64,000 nt of DNA from Hawksworthiomyces lignivorus (taxonomy: Eukaryota; Ascomycota; Sordariomycetes; Ophiostomatales; Ophiostomataceae): the NCBI GenBank assembly GCA_002917075.1, contig NTMA01000042.1, forward strand, positions 62,001 through 126,000. The letters are read 5' to 3'. Under the pieces are notes generated by a model. The model saw only the letters and a list, made by a program, of their open reading frames with translations. It had not been told where the DNA came from and made no database searches. The first letter of the stretch is position 1, and the number at the start of each line of letters is the position of its first letter. Below are positions 35,443-47,742 of this stretch, piece after piece. A program made the translations under genes and the position numbers.

Positions 35443-37034
35443 CGATTATTGCACTTTTAACAGAAGGTAAATATTCGAAGGGCTCGTGATACAAACCAGC
35501 TAGGCTAGTAACGACCTCCGCACCCCACATCCACAAGCCCCGCCAAAAGAATCTTTATTGATGGGCTCGACACACTTGGCAGACTTCCTCATGCTCAACT
35601 CAAAGATATTTTGGTACTCATAAGTTCTAGGTCACCGTATGATAAATTTGTCAAGCAATATTTAATGGAGTGCCTAAGACATTGGAAGCTTAAGCGACTA
35701 TCACTAATCGAATATCGTTTATCATTAAATCGCGGAGAAACTAACTGTTAGATAAATCGAGTTCTCTTCTAAGTCAAGCCAACACTCCTACGAGTCAGGT
35801 CGTATTCCCCACTACCTACAGTACTTCCTTTAGCTTAACTGTTCCAGAAATCTCCGATAATGTCGATGCTATGGATGCAATTTAATTGGCCAAGTAAGAT
35901 TTTATTCTTGAGAAAAGTGTGTCGTTTTGCTCTCGGACGTAGGAGCACAAATGTAACACTGGTTAGGCTTCAAAGATGCTTCTTAACATTGAGTGTATTG
36001 CAATGGGTGATGTAAATATAGGCAATACCCCGAGTTCGCTACAGTTATCCGCCAAGAGGAGCATCATTTCTATGTACGATTGTCAGTCTACAGTGACATT
36101 GGTGAGCGAAACTTTAATTCCCGGATCATTTCCAAGGCCAAACAGACCAGGTGAGACATAGCACACGCTGCCGTTCTCGGGAGTACCTCCGTTGAAGCGA
36201 TGTACCCCCCGCACTCCCTCGGCCTTCCACCGAAGCTAGCCAATTTTCAGAAGTTATTTCGAATTAGCTAGCACGCTGGCACTAGCACTTGGATCTTACT
36301 GTTGTCTTAATTCCGGATAAGTAGACAAAACAATACTGAATTCATTTTTCCTGAGGTACAATCTTTAGAATAAGCTACCGTGCAACTGTCCATTAAAGAG
36401 CCAACCTTTAACTGTGAACATGCATCCCAAACGACTAGGAAATGAATAACTCGGCTTCTCCAGATGTATAGGGTGAATATGATGGTTTTTGCTATTATAT
36501 AAGCTAGCCCTTCAAGCCATCTACGACGGTTCCCCGCACATTGTTGCAGTTTATCCATTACAGCAGAGCTGTACCTGGATGAAAATGTAACCAACGCCTG
36601 GTATATGTTCAGAATGAAATATCTTTAAAAAGAAAAAAAAGAATGCTGGCTTCCATAGCAGACAGAAATGAAATATTGTTATATATCTAACTTTGTTTCA
36701 CCAGTCATATGAATTTTTATGTTTCTTTAATTGACCTTATATTTGGCCAGAATAGATCAGCCAGTGTACGAAAAATTACCTTCTGATAAGCCAGTTTGAG
36801 TAGAGCCATTGATTAGGAGAGGCCAAAAGGATATCCTAGAAGGAGGCAGGGCGAGGAGCCCTCTCTATATAGTGCTATATACAGTGCATCACCACGGTAT
36901 TCATATGATAGGCATACGGTAACAACCTACAGGCATGGTATTATATAAGCACTACTTAACATCTTCACCTGCTTTAAATTATCGGCTTAAAGTCCCAGAT
37001 GAAGACGTAAACCTCTTACCCTACTAGCTTAGCA
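35443..37034. other. 1.6-kb intergenic region
   Basis: Holds the regulator promoter (right of 35442) and the 3' flank of the sugar transporter. ORFs are short and motif-free. No repeat or RNA gene is seen. Confidence 0.6.
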
Positions 37035-39041
37035 TTAAGCAGCACGGCTAACATCCTCTTCGTGTTCTGCCGCTAGTTTGACCTTGGAATCCATATTCGC
37101 TGCCATTGCAACACGAGAGGTCTCGGCATCAATGGCTTCTTGGGGACGTCTCGTAGATTTAGCTACTTTATCTCCAATCGGGATAATGACGCTGTGACCT
37201 GAATCTTTGTCAAAATAGGCATCCAGGTCTTCCAGTGTACGATTCGCGGTCTCAGGATATAAAAAGTAAACAACGAAGATGAAAGCGAGGTTGAAAACAG
37301 CAAAAACTGAGACACATGTTGTTAGACTCTTCAATGCTTTAGAAAAGTGATTGGTTAAGAATTCTTACTAATATAGAACCGATATCCAATGTTCTCGATC
37401 CCAGTAGGAGTGAATTGAGTACAGACAAATCCGAAGAGCTAGAGTCCTGTCAGAAGTAAAGTACTATGCTAAGAGTAGATATTGACTTAAACGTACCCAG
37501 TTTGTCGAAGTTGCGGCAGCGGAACCAACAGTTCTCATGGCGAGTGAGTTCACTTCGGACTGATAAACCCAAGGGACCATACCCCAAGTACATCCGAAAG
37601 CAGCATAGTAGAAGAAGAGGAACGATACAGCCACGATACCTAATTCGTAGGGAGCTTTGTAAAGTAGGCCAACGGAGATAGCGACGACTATATAAGCCAA
37701 ACTCTGCAGAGATAATCCAGTAAGCATCAAACTACGACGTCCAAACCGGTCAATGAGCCAGAAGCAGCAGGCAGAAGAGATCATATATGATGTGGCATTG
37801 CATCCAGTGAGAATTCTAGCCAATAGCTCTCCAAGGCCAACGTTTTTGGTCAATATAATGGTAAAGTAGTAGTTAAGAGCATTGATTCCACCGAATTGCT
37901 AGCAAAATTTCTAGTCAGGACTGGAGTCTAAGCCATTAAATTGTAGGCAAAAATGTAACTGACTTGCATGAATTGTCCGCCGCAGCCTAACAAGAGACGT
38001 TGTAAGTGACCAGAGCGATCACGTCCACTTAATACGTTACTGAATGAAGTCTTTGATTGCTGTTCAATCAAAAGTGCGCCTTTGATCGATCTGTATTCAC
38101 TTTGAACAGCAGGATCACTGATCGATAATTCCTTGCCCCGGTATCGACGAATAGCTTCAAGCGCCTCATCGGTCCTATCTCTCATCAGGAGCCAACGGGG
38201 GCTTTCTGGTACAAGAGGCAGAAGACTTATGAGAAAAATGCATGGAATGCACTAAGGATATTAGTTATAGCCAAAAGAGCTCACAGGTTGATATTCGGTA
38301 CCTGCAGGGCAAGTGGGAGTCGCCATTGGTATCCTCCGTGAGCGAAGGAGCATGCTAGTGTTAACCAAGTAGCAATGCAATAGAACACTACATTGTGAAG
38401 AACGACAATAACTGAGAGCTTTCCTCGGCGGTTTCTGGCGCAAGACTCAGCTTGGAATATACCGCAAGTAGAGCTCGTCATTCCTGTATTTGTTACATTA
38501 TTAGCGAAAAAAGGTCACATATCACTAGAGCATAAGAACCCAATTTACCATTTCCAACACCATTAATCACGCGACCAACGATTAATTGCGCAAATGAGAA
38601 TGCTGTGAACTGAAGTATGGCGCCAATGACACTGATAGTAGCGCCTACCCTCAGCGTATTTTTTCTTCCCAAACGGCCACCATACATGGCTGCCATCAAG
38701 CAGCCAAGTAAGTTACCGAGCTGCCTAATGTTAATACTATTTACGCAGTTTTGCACGTAAAATTATATGATCCAAATCCTTCTTACCGAAAAGCAGCTAG
38801 CAGTGATGCCTTGAATCGAAGATATCTTTGTCTGAGGAAAAGTCTCGATGAAGTCCGGACTGATAAGAATGCCGCTGACGACGCCCTTGGAGTCTTTATG
38901 TCAGACTAGATATGCTCTGAAATATTTTCTCAATGACTTTAGTACCAAACGTGAGTAGCCTACCTGATCATATCCGTACCAAGCCTGAGCAGCAGAATTT
39001 GCCGCAGTCAGCACGACTTCAAGGGCATATCCCTCCAACAT
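37035..39041 (-). CDS. MFS sugar transporter (hexose/lactose-permease type)
   Basis: The exons are 39041-38964, 38885-38787, 38720-38549, 38483-38302, 38251-37964, 37898-37497, 37438-37369 and 37306-37035, totalling 1563 nt (520 aa). Sugar-porter signatures are WYGYDQGVVSGIL in TM1, GRLGRKNTL, IVGRVINGVGNG, VPESPRWLL after TM6, QFGGINALNYYF in TM7, DRFGRRSL, and FLYPETANRTLEDLD after TM12. All are in the expected order, with twelve TM segments. It is clearly related to the transporter at 57475-59448, sharing several intron positions. The substrate is unknown. It is divergent from the zinc ADH at 41152, with a dehydrogenase relic between. Confidence 0.92.
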
Positions 39042-39764
39042 ATTTGAAGATAATTAAAAATAAAAAATAAAAAAAATTCAGATAAACGATGCTGGTCTGA
39101 GAACTTTGGAAAATAAAAGTTAATTACAATCTTCGTCAAAAGCGAAGAGAATTGACCTAACGACACAATAAAAGCCATTTGTAAAATTTCAATGAAGCCA
39201 GGCCTGCCCTCTTAAAGAATTGCAAATCTGGGGTCTCCGCATCTCCTCAAAATTGAAGGCTCCACTAAATCCCCATGGGGAAATTTTTGCTGTTGAACGG
39301 CATTAGTCCGTTTAAGATGCTATCAACTTGAGGTTCCCATTAGCTTCGGCGCAACACCGCTACATCCCTGTCGAGGTGGCAAAGCTGGATCGTCAAAAAA
39401 ATTCCAGAATCTTGCTTGTTGCAACATTTGATAATGCCGACACCGGATTACTTTTCTCAACTCTAGTGTTCGTACGAAAAAGGCGCGGCAAAAGTGGGGA
39501 GGTGTGACACTGGTCCATGATCATACATCGAGACGATATGGTCATTTCTCAGTAACTTAATCATATATGAGAATAACTATGGCGTGTTTAAACATTATTA
39601 GAATTGTAAATAAATTCCACATCCTAATCAGGATAACCCTGCACAATGGCCTGATGCAATCGTCCAAATGTCTGCGATGTCTATTTTTGAAGAAAGAGGA
39701 ACGCTATAGATAGAAATCAAGCTCTTTAAAAAAAAAATCCGTCTCGAATTTCTATTTGCTGTCC
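39042..39764. other. Promoter region of the sugar transporter
   Basis: AT-rich, with a palindrome CCCCATGGGG at about 39272. No gene is seen. Confidence 0.5.
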
Positions 39765-40460
39765 AAGGCCTAGGCTTTGATTGCTTTGACTTCTGGTATA
39801 CCTACTATGTGCTTTGAATGCGCCTCCTCCCTCCTCTAACGTGAAGCTATATGTTACGAGGGCTTGACATAAACGATTCCCGCAGCCACCAGACTAATGT
39901 CCTTGGAATAAGTGCCATGGCAGTGATACTAGAACTTAAGATCGATTTTTTAGGCTGACGGTTGCGTGAAGGGAATATTTTGAAAGTTATTACCAACACC
40001 AATGACGAAGACGGAACCACCAAACCGAGTGGCATCATTAAGAACTCTCGTTAATTTCGAAAACGTAGATTCATAGGCAAGTTTTGTTAGCACTTATGTA
40101 GCTACCTGGGTGCATACTGTTCTCCATAACAGTGCGCTTAATCACAAGTTGGCTTATATTTTCCGTGAAGAAGAAAATTGCTTATCGTACTAGATTCGAA
40201 TCTTGTAACGGTTTTTCCGGTCTTGGGCACGACACCGGCACTCTCATGTCCTAAGCCGTTATCCCGATAATGATCATAGAACAAATTCGGACATACTTCT
40301 AGAAGTGTACATTAAGGCCGCAAATTGTAGATGCACGAATATGAACTGAACAACCGTTACGTCCAATTGAAGGTATTTTACACCCTACTAAATGAACATC
40401 ATTATTAGGATTTGTGTGAACAGCGAGATTTACCGGCTTCCTCTGGATTATGTCCACGAT
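39765..40460 (-). pseudogene. Relic of a sorbitol/xylitol-dehydrogenase-type zinc oxidoreductase
   Basis: No long ORF exists, but shifting frames on the minus strand give ordered pieces of the polyol dehydrogenase family. From right to left they are VNLAVHTNPNNDVHLV (about 40395-40445), VHIRASTICGLNVHF (about 40305-40350, the catalytic CGSDVHF zinc motif, altered), NGLGHESAGVV (about 40231-40265, the GHE motif), GGSVFVIGVGNNFQNIPF (about 39965-40020), LVAAGIVYVKP (about 39865-39895), and a tail EEGGGAFKAHS. Several stops and frameshifts intervene, and most of the NAD-binding half is missing. It is an old, decayed gene beside the intact zinc ADH. Confidence 0.75.
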
Positions 40461-41151
40461 TGTGACTACTATGTTGGGGTCCCTGGGAAAGATATTGAGA
40501 ATGAAGCGGTTGTGTTTTAATTTAGATCGGGAATCCTCAAGTTAAATATACAATCAATAGCCATGTCATTCTGGGGCTTCGCTATCATCCACCAATTACT
40601 TTTGTCCAGAGCTGCACTAAATATGCTATTCGTCATATTCTCCTAACACAGGTACCTAATAGCCGCCGGTACGCTAAGAATGCGGAGTTTGCCAACTAAA
40701 CTTCCGTGAATTTTAATTATACTTTGATTCTCTGGGGAAGCTTTGTTCGGTATAAGTGCCGGATTCGCTCATTCCCTGTACGGCACACCTCCGTCTTGGT
40801 ATACTACACCCAATTGTGACACATACTTCATCTCCGGTTACTCTGCTCTCACTTTCGGTCCTTCTCCGTCCCTCATCTAAATCGGTGTTTTTAACATGCG
40901 CGGATGCGAATACATGATATCATGCCCAGTATGTTTTCGCCGCTATCAATATTGAGGCAATAACCAAATCAAATACGCGCCTGTGTCGTGCGAAACTTGA
41001 CTGGCCTTCCACGTTTCAACTTGGATGGGCCTATTAGAATCCTTGTATATATACTCAACTTCCAATATAGGCATTTCACTTACTCCCTTTCTCTCCAAGA
41101 TTTATGTTAGTGCTAATATCCAAATCAAATATTTATATAAGCAGTTTTAAA
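40461..41151. promoter_or_regulatory. Upstream region of the zinc alcohol dehydrogenase
   Basis: About 700 bp without coding evidence; CT-rich just before the ATG. No clear operator is recognised. Confidence 0.45.
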
Positions 41152-42482
41152 ATGTCGTTCCCTATAGAAACCGAGGGTTTCCAAGTCGACGAGGCCGGTT
41201 TTCCTCCTGCATTCCACCGCCGATCAGTAAGTTTTGTCAATTCGTCAATAAAATATATCGCCTCTCTTACTTGATATTTGTCAATTTTTATCTGACGGCA
41301 ATTCATACAGTTCCGGCTCAAGCCAGTTGATGATCACGGTTTGTATTTTTATATCCTAATACTCTCACTTCACAGAGCTAACATATCATCAGATGTCGAC
41401 ATTAAGATCGACGCATGCGGTGTCTGCGGAAGTGATGTACATACCGTTACTGGTAAATTATTCGTGAAAGCCAAAGTGCGGTGGTGCAAAACTAATCTTA
41501 TGATACTTTAGGTGGATGGGGAAAACAGAACTTCCCACTTTGTGTCGGACATGGTAATGTCCCTCCATCGTAAGCGCCTTCACATTTCTGCTAACAAAAC
41601 ATAGAAATAGTTGGCCGTGCCATCCGAGTCGGTCCCAAAGTCACTCTCATTAAGGAGGGCCAGCGAGTTGGTGTAGGTGCTCAGGTCTATTCTTGTGGAG
41701 ATTGTAAGCAGTGTCGCGAAGAGAACGAGACCTACTGTCAGATTAACTTGATCAATACTTACGGTTCCGAGTGGCCTGGAAGCGGAATCATCAGTCAAGG
41801 TGGACTGGCATCGCATATTAGAACTCATGAATACTGGGTGTTTCCCATTCCAGAATCGTTAAGCACTACGTCGGTTGCGCCGATGTTGTGCGCCGGTTTA
41901 ACAGCATACTCACCCTTGGTTCGACACGGCGCTAAGAAAGGCGCAAAGGTTGGAGTTGTTGGCATCGGTGGTATTGGCCATTTTGGCATCATGTTTGCCA
42001 AGGCACTAGGTGCCGAGACATGGGCCATATCCCGGTCAAGGGCTAAGGAGGCTGATGCGCGTACATTGGGCGCCGATGGGTATATCGCCACGGAGGAAGA
42101 AGACTGGGAAGTTCCTCATCGATGTACATTCGACTTAATTGTCAACTGCGCAAATTCTTCTTCTGGATTTGACTTGGCTCGCTATCTCTCGATGATGGAT
42201 GTTCACGGTCGTTGGATCTCTGTTGGCATGCCCGAAGAAGAGGGCCAAGTCATTAAGGCACAGAATCTCGTGTCTAATGGAGTCTTGATTGGTGCCAGTC
42301 ATCTTGGAAGTAGACGGGAGATGCTTGAGATGCTTAAGTTGGCTGCAGATAATAGGCTAGGAGCAATGGTAGAGGAGATTAAGCTCAGCGAAGAGGGCTT
42401 GAAGGAAGCAATTATTCGCATGAAGAAGGGTAATGTCCGGTACAGATTCACTATTACTGGGTACGAAGAGGTTTTTGACTAG
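41152..42482 (+). CDS. Zinc-dependent alcohol dehydrogenase (cinnamyl-alcohol/ADH6-like)
   Basis: The exons are 41152-41226, 41311-41338, 41393-41452, 41512-41553 and 41605-42482, totalling 1083 nt (360 aa). Zinc ligands are visible: catalytic C in CGVCGSDVHT, GHE at the start of the last exon, and the structural four-cysteine loop CGDCKQCREENETYC. The cofactor motif is GVVGIGGIGHFGI, followed by ISRSRAKEADA, where a Ser/Arg region suggests NADPH preference. This is the medium-chain CAD/ADH6 branch, reducing aldehydes to alcohols in the cytosol. The first four exons are very short. It may supply an aldehyde- or keto-reduction step to the neighbouring sugar-acid genes (inference). Confidence 0.92.
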
Positions 42483-43192
42483 ATGTCTAGCTCATAGTTC
42501 ATAGAGGCTGTAAACGACGTTTCTATGAAAGTTGCACACGCATAATTCGACATTCACTCAATCGTACTAGCGCAAGTATTAAAATCAGCTATCTGCTATG
42601 CGTCACATAATGCTCGTAGCCTTTCACAAAATTACTAAAATGTACTTGGCTAAGAGATCTGGTATGCAATCTCCATGACCTAAATGCAAGTATTACCTGC
42701 GCAGTTTCTTATGTCAGCCCCGAGGATCTCAGAGCTTAGACCGAGCAGTGATGCGGAACACAGTTCAACGAAGAAGCCGTGAATTGAATGTACTGAACTC
42801 AGTGGGCAAGTTGACAACATGATTACAACACTACAAGTTGGTAAGAGAGAGCTAAGAATTTTTCAATAGAGCATTTAGGGAAAGGAAGTAGCCATTACAA
42901 TCTTATAGTGGCACAACGTTGGAATCTCACTGTAGTGCAGTAGTTTAGAAAGCTGATGGCTGTACGGGGTGGCTTCATGATAACGTAAACAAAGACGACA
43001 TTGTTGAAAAAGCAGAGTTATTTAAGAGGCTTTTAAACGTTGGAATGCTATGTCTGCGACACTCTAAGGCAAAAACATCGAAGTAAACGTTTATCAGCCG
43101 ATTGACTTTAATTCCTTACTGCTCTCTATCCTCGGCCATTGCTAGCTAAAGCTTAATATCAATACCGTATCTATAAATTATACGGCGTTACC
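42483..43192. other. Convergent 3' flanks of the zinc ADH and SDR genes
   Basis: About 700 bp with only short motif-free ORFs. No RNA gene or repeat is seen. Confidence 0.6.
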
Positions 43193-44128
43193 CTAAAATG
43201 GCCAGCCTACAAGGTCAATCTTCATCTTTGTTCCTGCTTCAATCTCCTTGGCGTTTGCTTTGAGCCCATCCACGTCCCAGTTACACCATAAAAATCTACC
43301 TTTCAGAAACCGTGCCTCCGGGCTTGCTAACCAAACGTTGGAACTCGCCGGAAGAGACACTATATAATAGTCAATTCGATGTGCTCTAGTTAGCGTGAGG
43401 TAAATTCACTTACCATCATCCACTTTAATGTCTTTGAAACTGGCAGCACCACCTGTCGCCAAGTTCATCTCGCTAAGGATAACACCAGGCTGGGTGTGAA
43501 AAATGGCTAAATTCGGATTTGCAATTGCCACAGTGTCCCAGAGACGATAAACGGCCAATTTTGCGATGCAATATGAAGGGAAGTTATTATTGAGGCTGAG
43601 ATGTGCCCCCCATGAGTTGATAGAAATAGCAACTGCATCCGATGCTGCATGTTTGAGGAAGGCCTGTGCTACATAAAAGCTCCCAGCAATGTTGGCTTGG
43701 ATGGCGTCAAGAAACGAGGGGCCACTCGCGTCTGAGACGGTCTCTTTGGGACCAATAGTAGCTGCAGCGTGAATGAGAACGTCGATTTTTCTATTTCCAG
43801 CAAACTGAGCAAAAGCCGAATCCATGTCGGCCTTCTTTGTAACATCTGCGGATTTTATGAAGACATCAACATCGGGATAGTTACTTTCGATGTAGGTTTT
43901 ATTCTCGAGGAGTGGCTTTTCACGGCGGCCAAGAAGAGCAACCCTCGAGGCTCCAGCTTGGGCAAAGTAGCGAGCAGTCTCTCCACCGATACCGGTATTA
44001 CCACCTCCTGTGATCAAAATAGACTTTCCCCTGGCAGATAATTCCGGCCGTGTAGGAGATGTTGACGGTTGCGCTTTCGTATGCCAACGTGAAGTTGGTG
44101 AGGGATATGGAGGAGGAGTTTCAGACAT
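43193..44128 (-). CDS. Short-chain dehydrogenase/reductase
   Basis: The exons are 44128-43414 and 43359-43193, totalling 882 nt (293 aa). ATG 44128 is the first ATG in frame; the longer frame to 44221 opens on TTG. The Rossmann glycine motif is TGGGNTGIGG, NAG is replaced by the AAATIG stretch, and the catalytic set is Ser in SINSWG with YCIAK (YxxxK). The second exon (ASPEARFLKGRFLWCNWDV) is the usual C-terminal end of the fungal WD-type SDR group. The gene is complete and probably NAD(P)-dependent. The substrate is unknown. An SDR is the type of enzyme that reduces 4-deoxy-5-ketouronates in bacterial alginate and pectin pathways, hence its possible link to the GH88 cluster. Confidence 0.88.
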
Positions 44129-44969
44129 GGTTATTGATTGATCTGCAAAACTTTTTGTTGTGGCTAAGACTATTGATGCTGGAGAAGTATCTGCTGAGAT
44201 GGTGATACAGTTAGGAAACAATAGATATTTAAATAAATGGAATAAAGCGTAGCTGGTTTCGGAGATTTAAATGCCTCTCTGGTCCAGGACACAAAAATAA
44301 ATATAAGTGCATATCTTACCCTAACTATTACGGGTTGTCTGTTCAATTTAGACCGCCCGTGTTATTTTGTTCCGCCCGCAAGATTTCTTCGCGTCACATC
44401 TAATATATCCCTAGACATAGAGCGTCTACGCCTCTCTAAGACCCAAAATATGTGTCGCTTGAGCATCACGGTGCCATATGCGATGACTGTATCCTGACAA
44501 GTTCTAGGTTTCTCAAAATGCCCTTGCTTTCGTGTGTCAGCTTTAACTGTATCGCGAGCGTCTTTAATGCCGGGAACATACGAGCATTCAAACTGCTCCT
44601 GTAACCATACAAAAACAAGTTAATGGTGACTACATTTTAGCTGATCTATATATTATTATCTGACTGTAAGAATCAGACGGCTGTAGTTGAAGAACTTTAT
44701 ATACAAAAATCTCTTCGTCAAAAAGATGTCGTCTGTACCTCTATAGTCTCACACATGCCATGATTTGAGAGTTAACAAACAGGGACATATAATTTTTGTA
44801 GAAAGAAAACAGTGCATCTTATGAATAATCTCTGTTCCTGGCTATGCCATAATTTCAATCATTCGCTGTATTCTGGTGTCGTTATTTCTATATTTCAGTC
44901 TGATGAAGCAGAATTATTGTCATATATAAACTGACCTAGGCGGAATTAACTCTGTGAGTTGATCTTATT
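44129..44969. other. Intergenic region upstream of the SDR gene and tRNA
   Basis: Contains two direct CCGCCCG words (about 44353 and 44375) in the SDR upstream region. Nothing else is seen. Confidence 0.5.
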
Positions 44970-45074
44970 GGCAGGGTGGCCGAGTGGTCTAAGGCGATGC
45001 ATTTAAGTAACGAGAGCTCTTTTCGTATAACTGCATTTTCGAAAGAAGCATGGGTTCGAACCCCATTCCTGCCA
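44970..45074 (+). tRNA. tRNA-Leu(UAA) with a 23-nt intron
   Basis: The acceptor stem GGCAGGG pairs with TCCTGCC (one G-T), with discriminator A at 45074. The D-arm contains TGGCCGAGTGG (A box). The anticodon stem ATGCA (44997-45001) pairs with TGCAT (45032-45036). The loop has anticodon TAA at 45004-45006, and the intron 45008-45030 lies one base 3' of it, the canonical place. A class-II variable arm, then T-arm ATGGG-TTCGAAC-CCCAT, complete it. A T-run shortly after (45077 on, and 45099) can end Pol III transcription. Confidence 0.95.
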
Positions 45075-45842
45075 AATTTTTTATACTACCCCGTATTCTT
45101 TTTTTTTGTCCCCTCAAAGCTATGAATGCAACTCAAGAAACACGCAAGTCAATTAAATTTATTATTACAGTCCAGCATCATATATGTAGTTATATCTACC
45201 TTTACGGTCGGTCGCTGTTTCTTTTATTAAGGGACGAGTATATAGCATGTGGGATTTCTATTCTAACAAAATAAAACCTAGGAAAAGCGAAGTATTGCAA
45301 ATAGTTATACGATACAGAGCATTTGAGACGACCGCAACGCACCTTTTATTTGTCAATGCGCCCCCCTAATATCAGCCACGATTGGCACCGGGTAACGTCT
45401 TGAAGCGATCACAGCAGCATAAACATTCTCTGCCTACTACTTATGCTAATTTCTTCGATAATGTTTCCTAAGCTTTCTCCGTTGAATTCATCCCCTCTTC
45501 TCAATTTGCAGATCCTCTGTAACTGCACTTCTAGTAAGAAATGAGAGGAAAGGTTGGATCAAATGCTGAACATAGTTATAATATCTTCGCATGGGCCTGA
45601 AGAGTGATCTTGACCACCACGTCGTCGAATTAGCTCATATACTCTATTCATAGCATCTATAAAATATCTTTACAATTGCTGTCTGAGTTGTACATACACA
45701 TAATAATTAATAGCTATTTGACATTGTATACTAATATAACACTGTTTCCTGACACAAATCTATTTCCAATAGCCACGCCCGTGGACGTAAGTCTTAATCT
45801 TGAAGTAGATTCGAGCCACGCCTTTGCTTTTGGCTATGTAAT
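45075..45842. other. Intergenic region between tRNA and GH88 gene
   Basis: AT-rich 3' flank. No coding or RNA feature is recognised. Confidence 0.6.
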
Positions 45843-47174
45843 TCATCCTATTAGATCCATAAGCCGATTTCCGACTTCTAGAAAATAATAATCCGCGTAC
45901 ACTAGCCCAACATCAGCGACAGGTGAGATTGCGTCACTGTTATTATTCACTGTAGCATGCTTAAGTATTGTGTCACTCTCGCTACCTTCTGGTGCCTTTG
46001 CTTTCTGTGCCGTGTAGTTCATGATATTTGCGACGGTCGGAAGCAATTTCTGAATGCGGCTGCATAAATCTGCATCCTTAGCTAGCTGGTACATTAAAAG
46101 GATACCAGAGCATGCAATCATAGCCGCTGATGTGTCGAGCAGGATAGGAGACTGAGGAGCATCAAAGTCCCAGAGCACAGCCCCTACTAATTCCTTAGTA
46201 GCCATCTCCATGACTCGTCGGCAAAAATACTCTGCTAGGTGTACAGATGCCTCAAGAAACTCCGCTTCCCCTGTATAACGATAAACTGTCGTGAAGCCAT
46301 ACAGGGCCCAAGCCTGCCCTCTTGACCAGCAGCTATCGTCTGCGAAGCCTTGAACGGTGTATTGACCCTTTACATCACCAATAGCGGGATCGTAGTCGAC
46401 TAGGTGGTAGGTCGACCAATCTTTTCGGAGGTGATACTTGAGTGTCGTACGGGCATGCAATGTGGCACGCCGGGCAAGTTCCATATCGCCGCTTAGCTGG
46501 GACCCGATGTACAACAGGTCGAGATTCATCATATTGTCGATAATAACCAACAAATCCGTTTCGCTGTCTGTCTCGGTAAAGTTAAATCGTTTAGTTACAC
46601 ACCGGTCCCAAGAGCGCAGGCACTGGGCCTGTTCACACCAACGCGATGAGAGCGAGCGTGCAGCGTTAACAATTATGTCTCGACTCGAGGATGTGCCACG
46701 CAGCTTCCAGTCCAAATAGAAACTGGGCATGATCATGAAACCAAGATCATGTGTGGAGGTGTTGTACTGCTCTTTCTCCAAACCAGATTGCCATCTCAGC
46801 GCTGCCGCTAGAATTTCGTCTGAAGTAGTCGCTTGTTGTTTTCGTAGAGAACGCTGGTGCAGAAGCCAGATACTTCCAGGAAAGAATCCTGATGTCCACC
46901 ATTCACTAGGCTCGTAGATGTACTTGTTCCCACCAGCTTGTGTGTGGTGCGGGAAATAGCCTTGAGTAGGGGGGGCCCTTCCGGCGACTTGCATAATGGT
47001 TTGAGAGATATCATCACTGAGATACAACTTGGCAAGATTTTGGAATTGTTCAAAAAGATTTGGTGATATGCCCTCAAATCGCAGTGGGTGTGTCGGTTTG
47101 CTGTTCAAAAGTGGTCGTTGATTGACTTGCTGTTTCACCGTAGTAGTTACGCTTGCTTCCACCAGGCTACCCAT
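45843..47174 (-). CDS. GH88 unsaturated glucuronyl hydrolase
   Basis: A single-exon frame gives 443 aa from ATG 47174. Family marks of the (alpha/alpha)6-barrel GH88 enzymes are EWWTSGFFPGSIWLL, HDLGFMIMPSF (first key Asp), VIIDNMMNLDLLY (second key Asp), HLVDYDPAIGDVKGQYTVQG, and DDSCWSRGQAWALYGFTTVYRYT. There is no signal peptide or membrane segment, so it is cytosolic. The family hydrates and cleaves the unsaturated uronic acid at the non-reducing end of oligosaccharides made by polysaccharide lyases, giving a 4-deoxy-5-keto-uronate. It is intronless among split genes, compatible with horizontal origin. Two CGG-containing sites lie 107-183 bp upstream. The true polysaccharide (glucuronan, ulvan, GAG, gellan) is unknown. 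Confidence 0.92.
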   Translation of the reverse strand: MGSLVEASVTTTVKQQVNQRPLLNSKPTHPLRFEGISPNLFEQFQNLAKLYLSDDISQTIMQVAGRAPPTQGYFPHHTQAGGNKYIYEPSEWWTSGFFPGSIWLLHQRSLRKQQATTSDEILAAALRWQSGLEKEQYNTSTHDLGFMIMPSFYLDWKLRGTSSSRDIIVNAARSLSSRWCEQAQCLRSWDRCVTKRFNFTETDSETDLLVIIDNMMNLDLLYIGSQLSGDMELARRATLHARTTLKYHLRKDWSTYHLVDYDPAIGDVKGQYTVQGFADDSCWSRGQAWALYGFTTVYRYTGEAEFLEASVHLAEYFCRRVMEMATKELVGAVLWDFDAPQSPILLDTSAAMIACSGILLMYQLAKDADLCSRIQKLLPTVANIMNYTAQKAKAPEGSESDTILKHATVNNNSDAISPVADVGLVYADYYFLEVGNRLMDLIG

Positions 47175-47742
47175 CTTGACTGGCGCGTTAAGGTTAACGT
47201 GTGATGTTTAGCAATGAAAAAGGTATCGTTAAACGATCTCGAGGGCTCTTTTACAGAAACCATGTAGCTGTTCAGCTTCCTCCGGATATATTTCCGCCAT
47301 AATTCAAGCCATCAGATTACAGCGGGGGCGGTCCGGGGAAATCTCCTAGTCCGGACCAAAGTCTCTAAAAAAAGACGAAGCAAAAGTTTAAACGCTAATG
47401 ATATTAGGAACGCCAAGAGCTCCGACGTTCACAAATTGCTTTCCATATGCTTTATGGCAAGGGCCAGAATCGAGAGATGCACATCCATGGAGCTAAGTGA
47501 CAATACGTTGCGCGTGTGACCATCACATTTTACAAGCTACATACTAGCAACGTGCCTTCATAAGAATTACATCGTTATTTGCACAATCATTTGCAAAAAG
47601 GTAAGAGATGATCTTCTTACACTTCTCAGATCGTGCCAACAAAGATAGTTTTAATTTTAAACTATAGTGCTAGAGCATTATTAGTCATATATCATATCTT
47701 GTATACATAGATATGTTCTAGTTCCAAATATATCGCAGCCTA
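47175..47742. promoter_or_regulatory. GH88 promoter with CGG-type palindromes
   Basis: CGG-ATATATTT-CCG (CGG-N8-CCG) is at 47283-47296. A near copy, CGG-GGAAATCT-CCT, is at 47334-47347, followed by TAGTCCGGACC (palindromic GTCCGGAC). The second copy resembles the ALDH/MFS site (shared CGG[G/C]GAAATC). These positions are 107-183 bp before the GH88 ATG, a normal distance for upstream activating sites. Confidence 0.55.
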
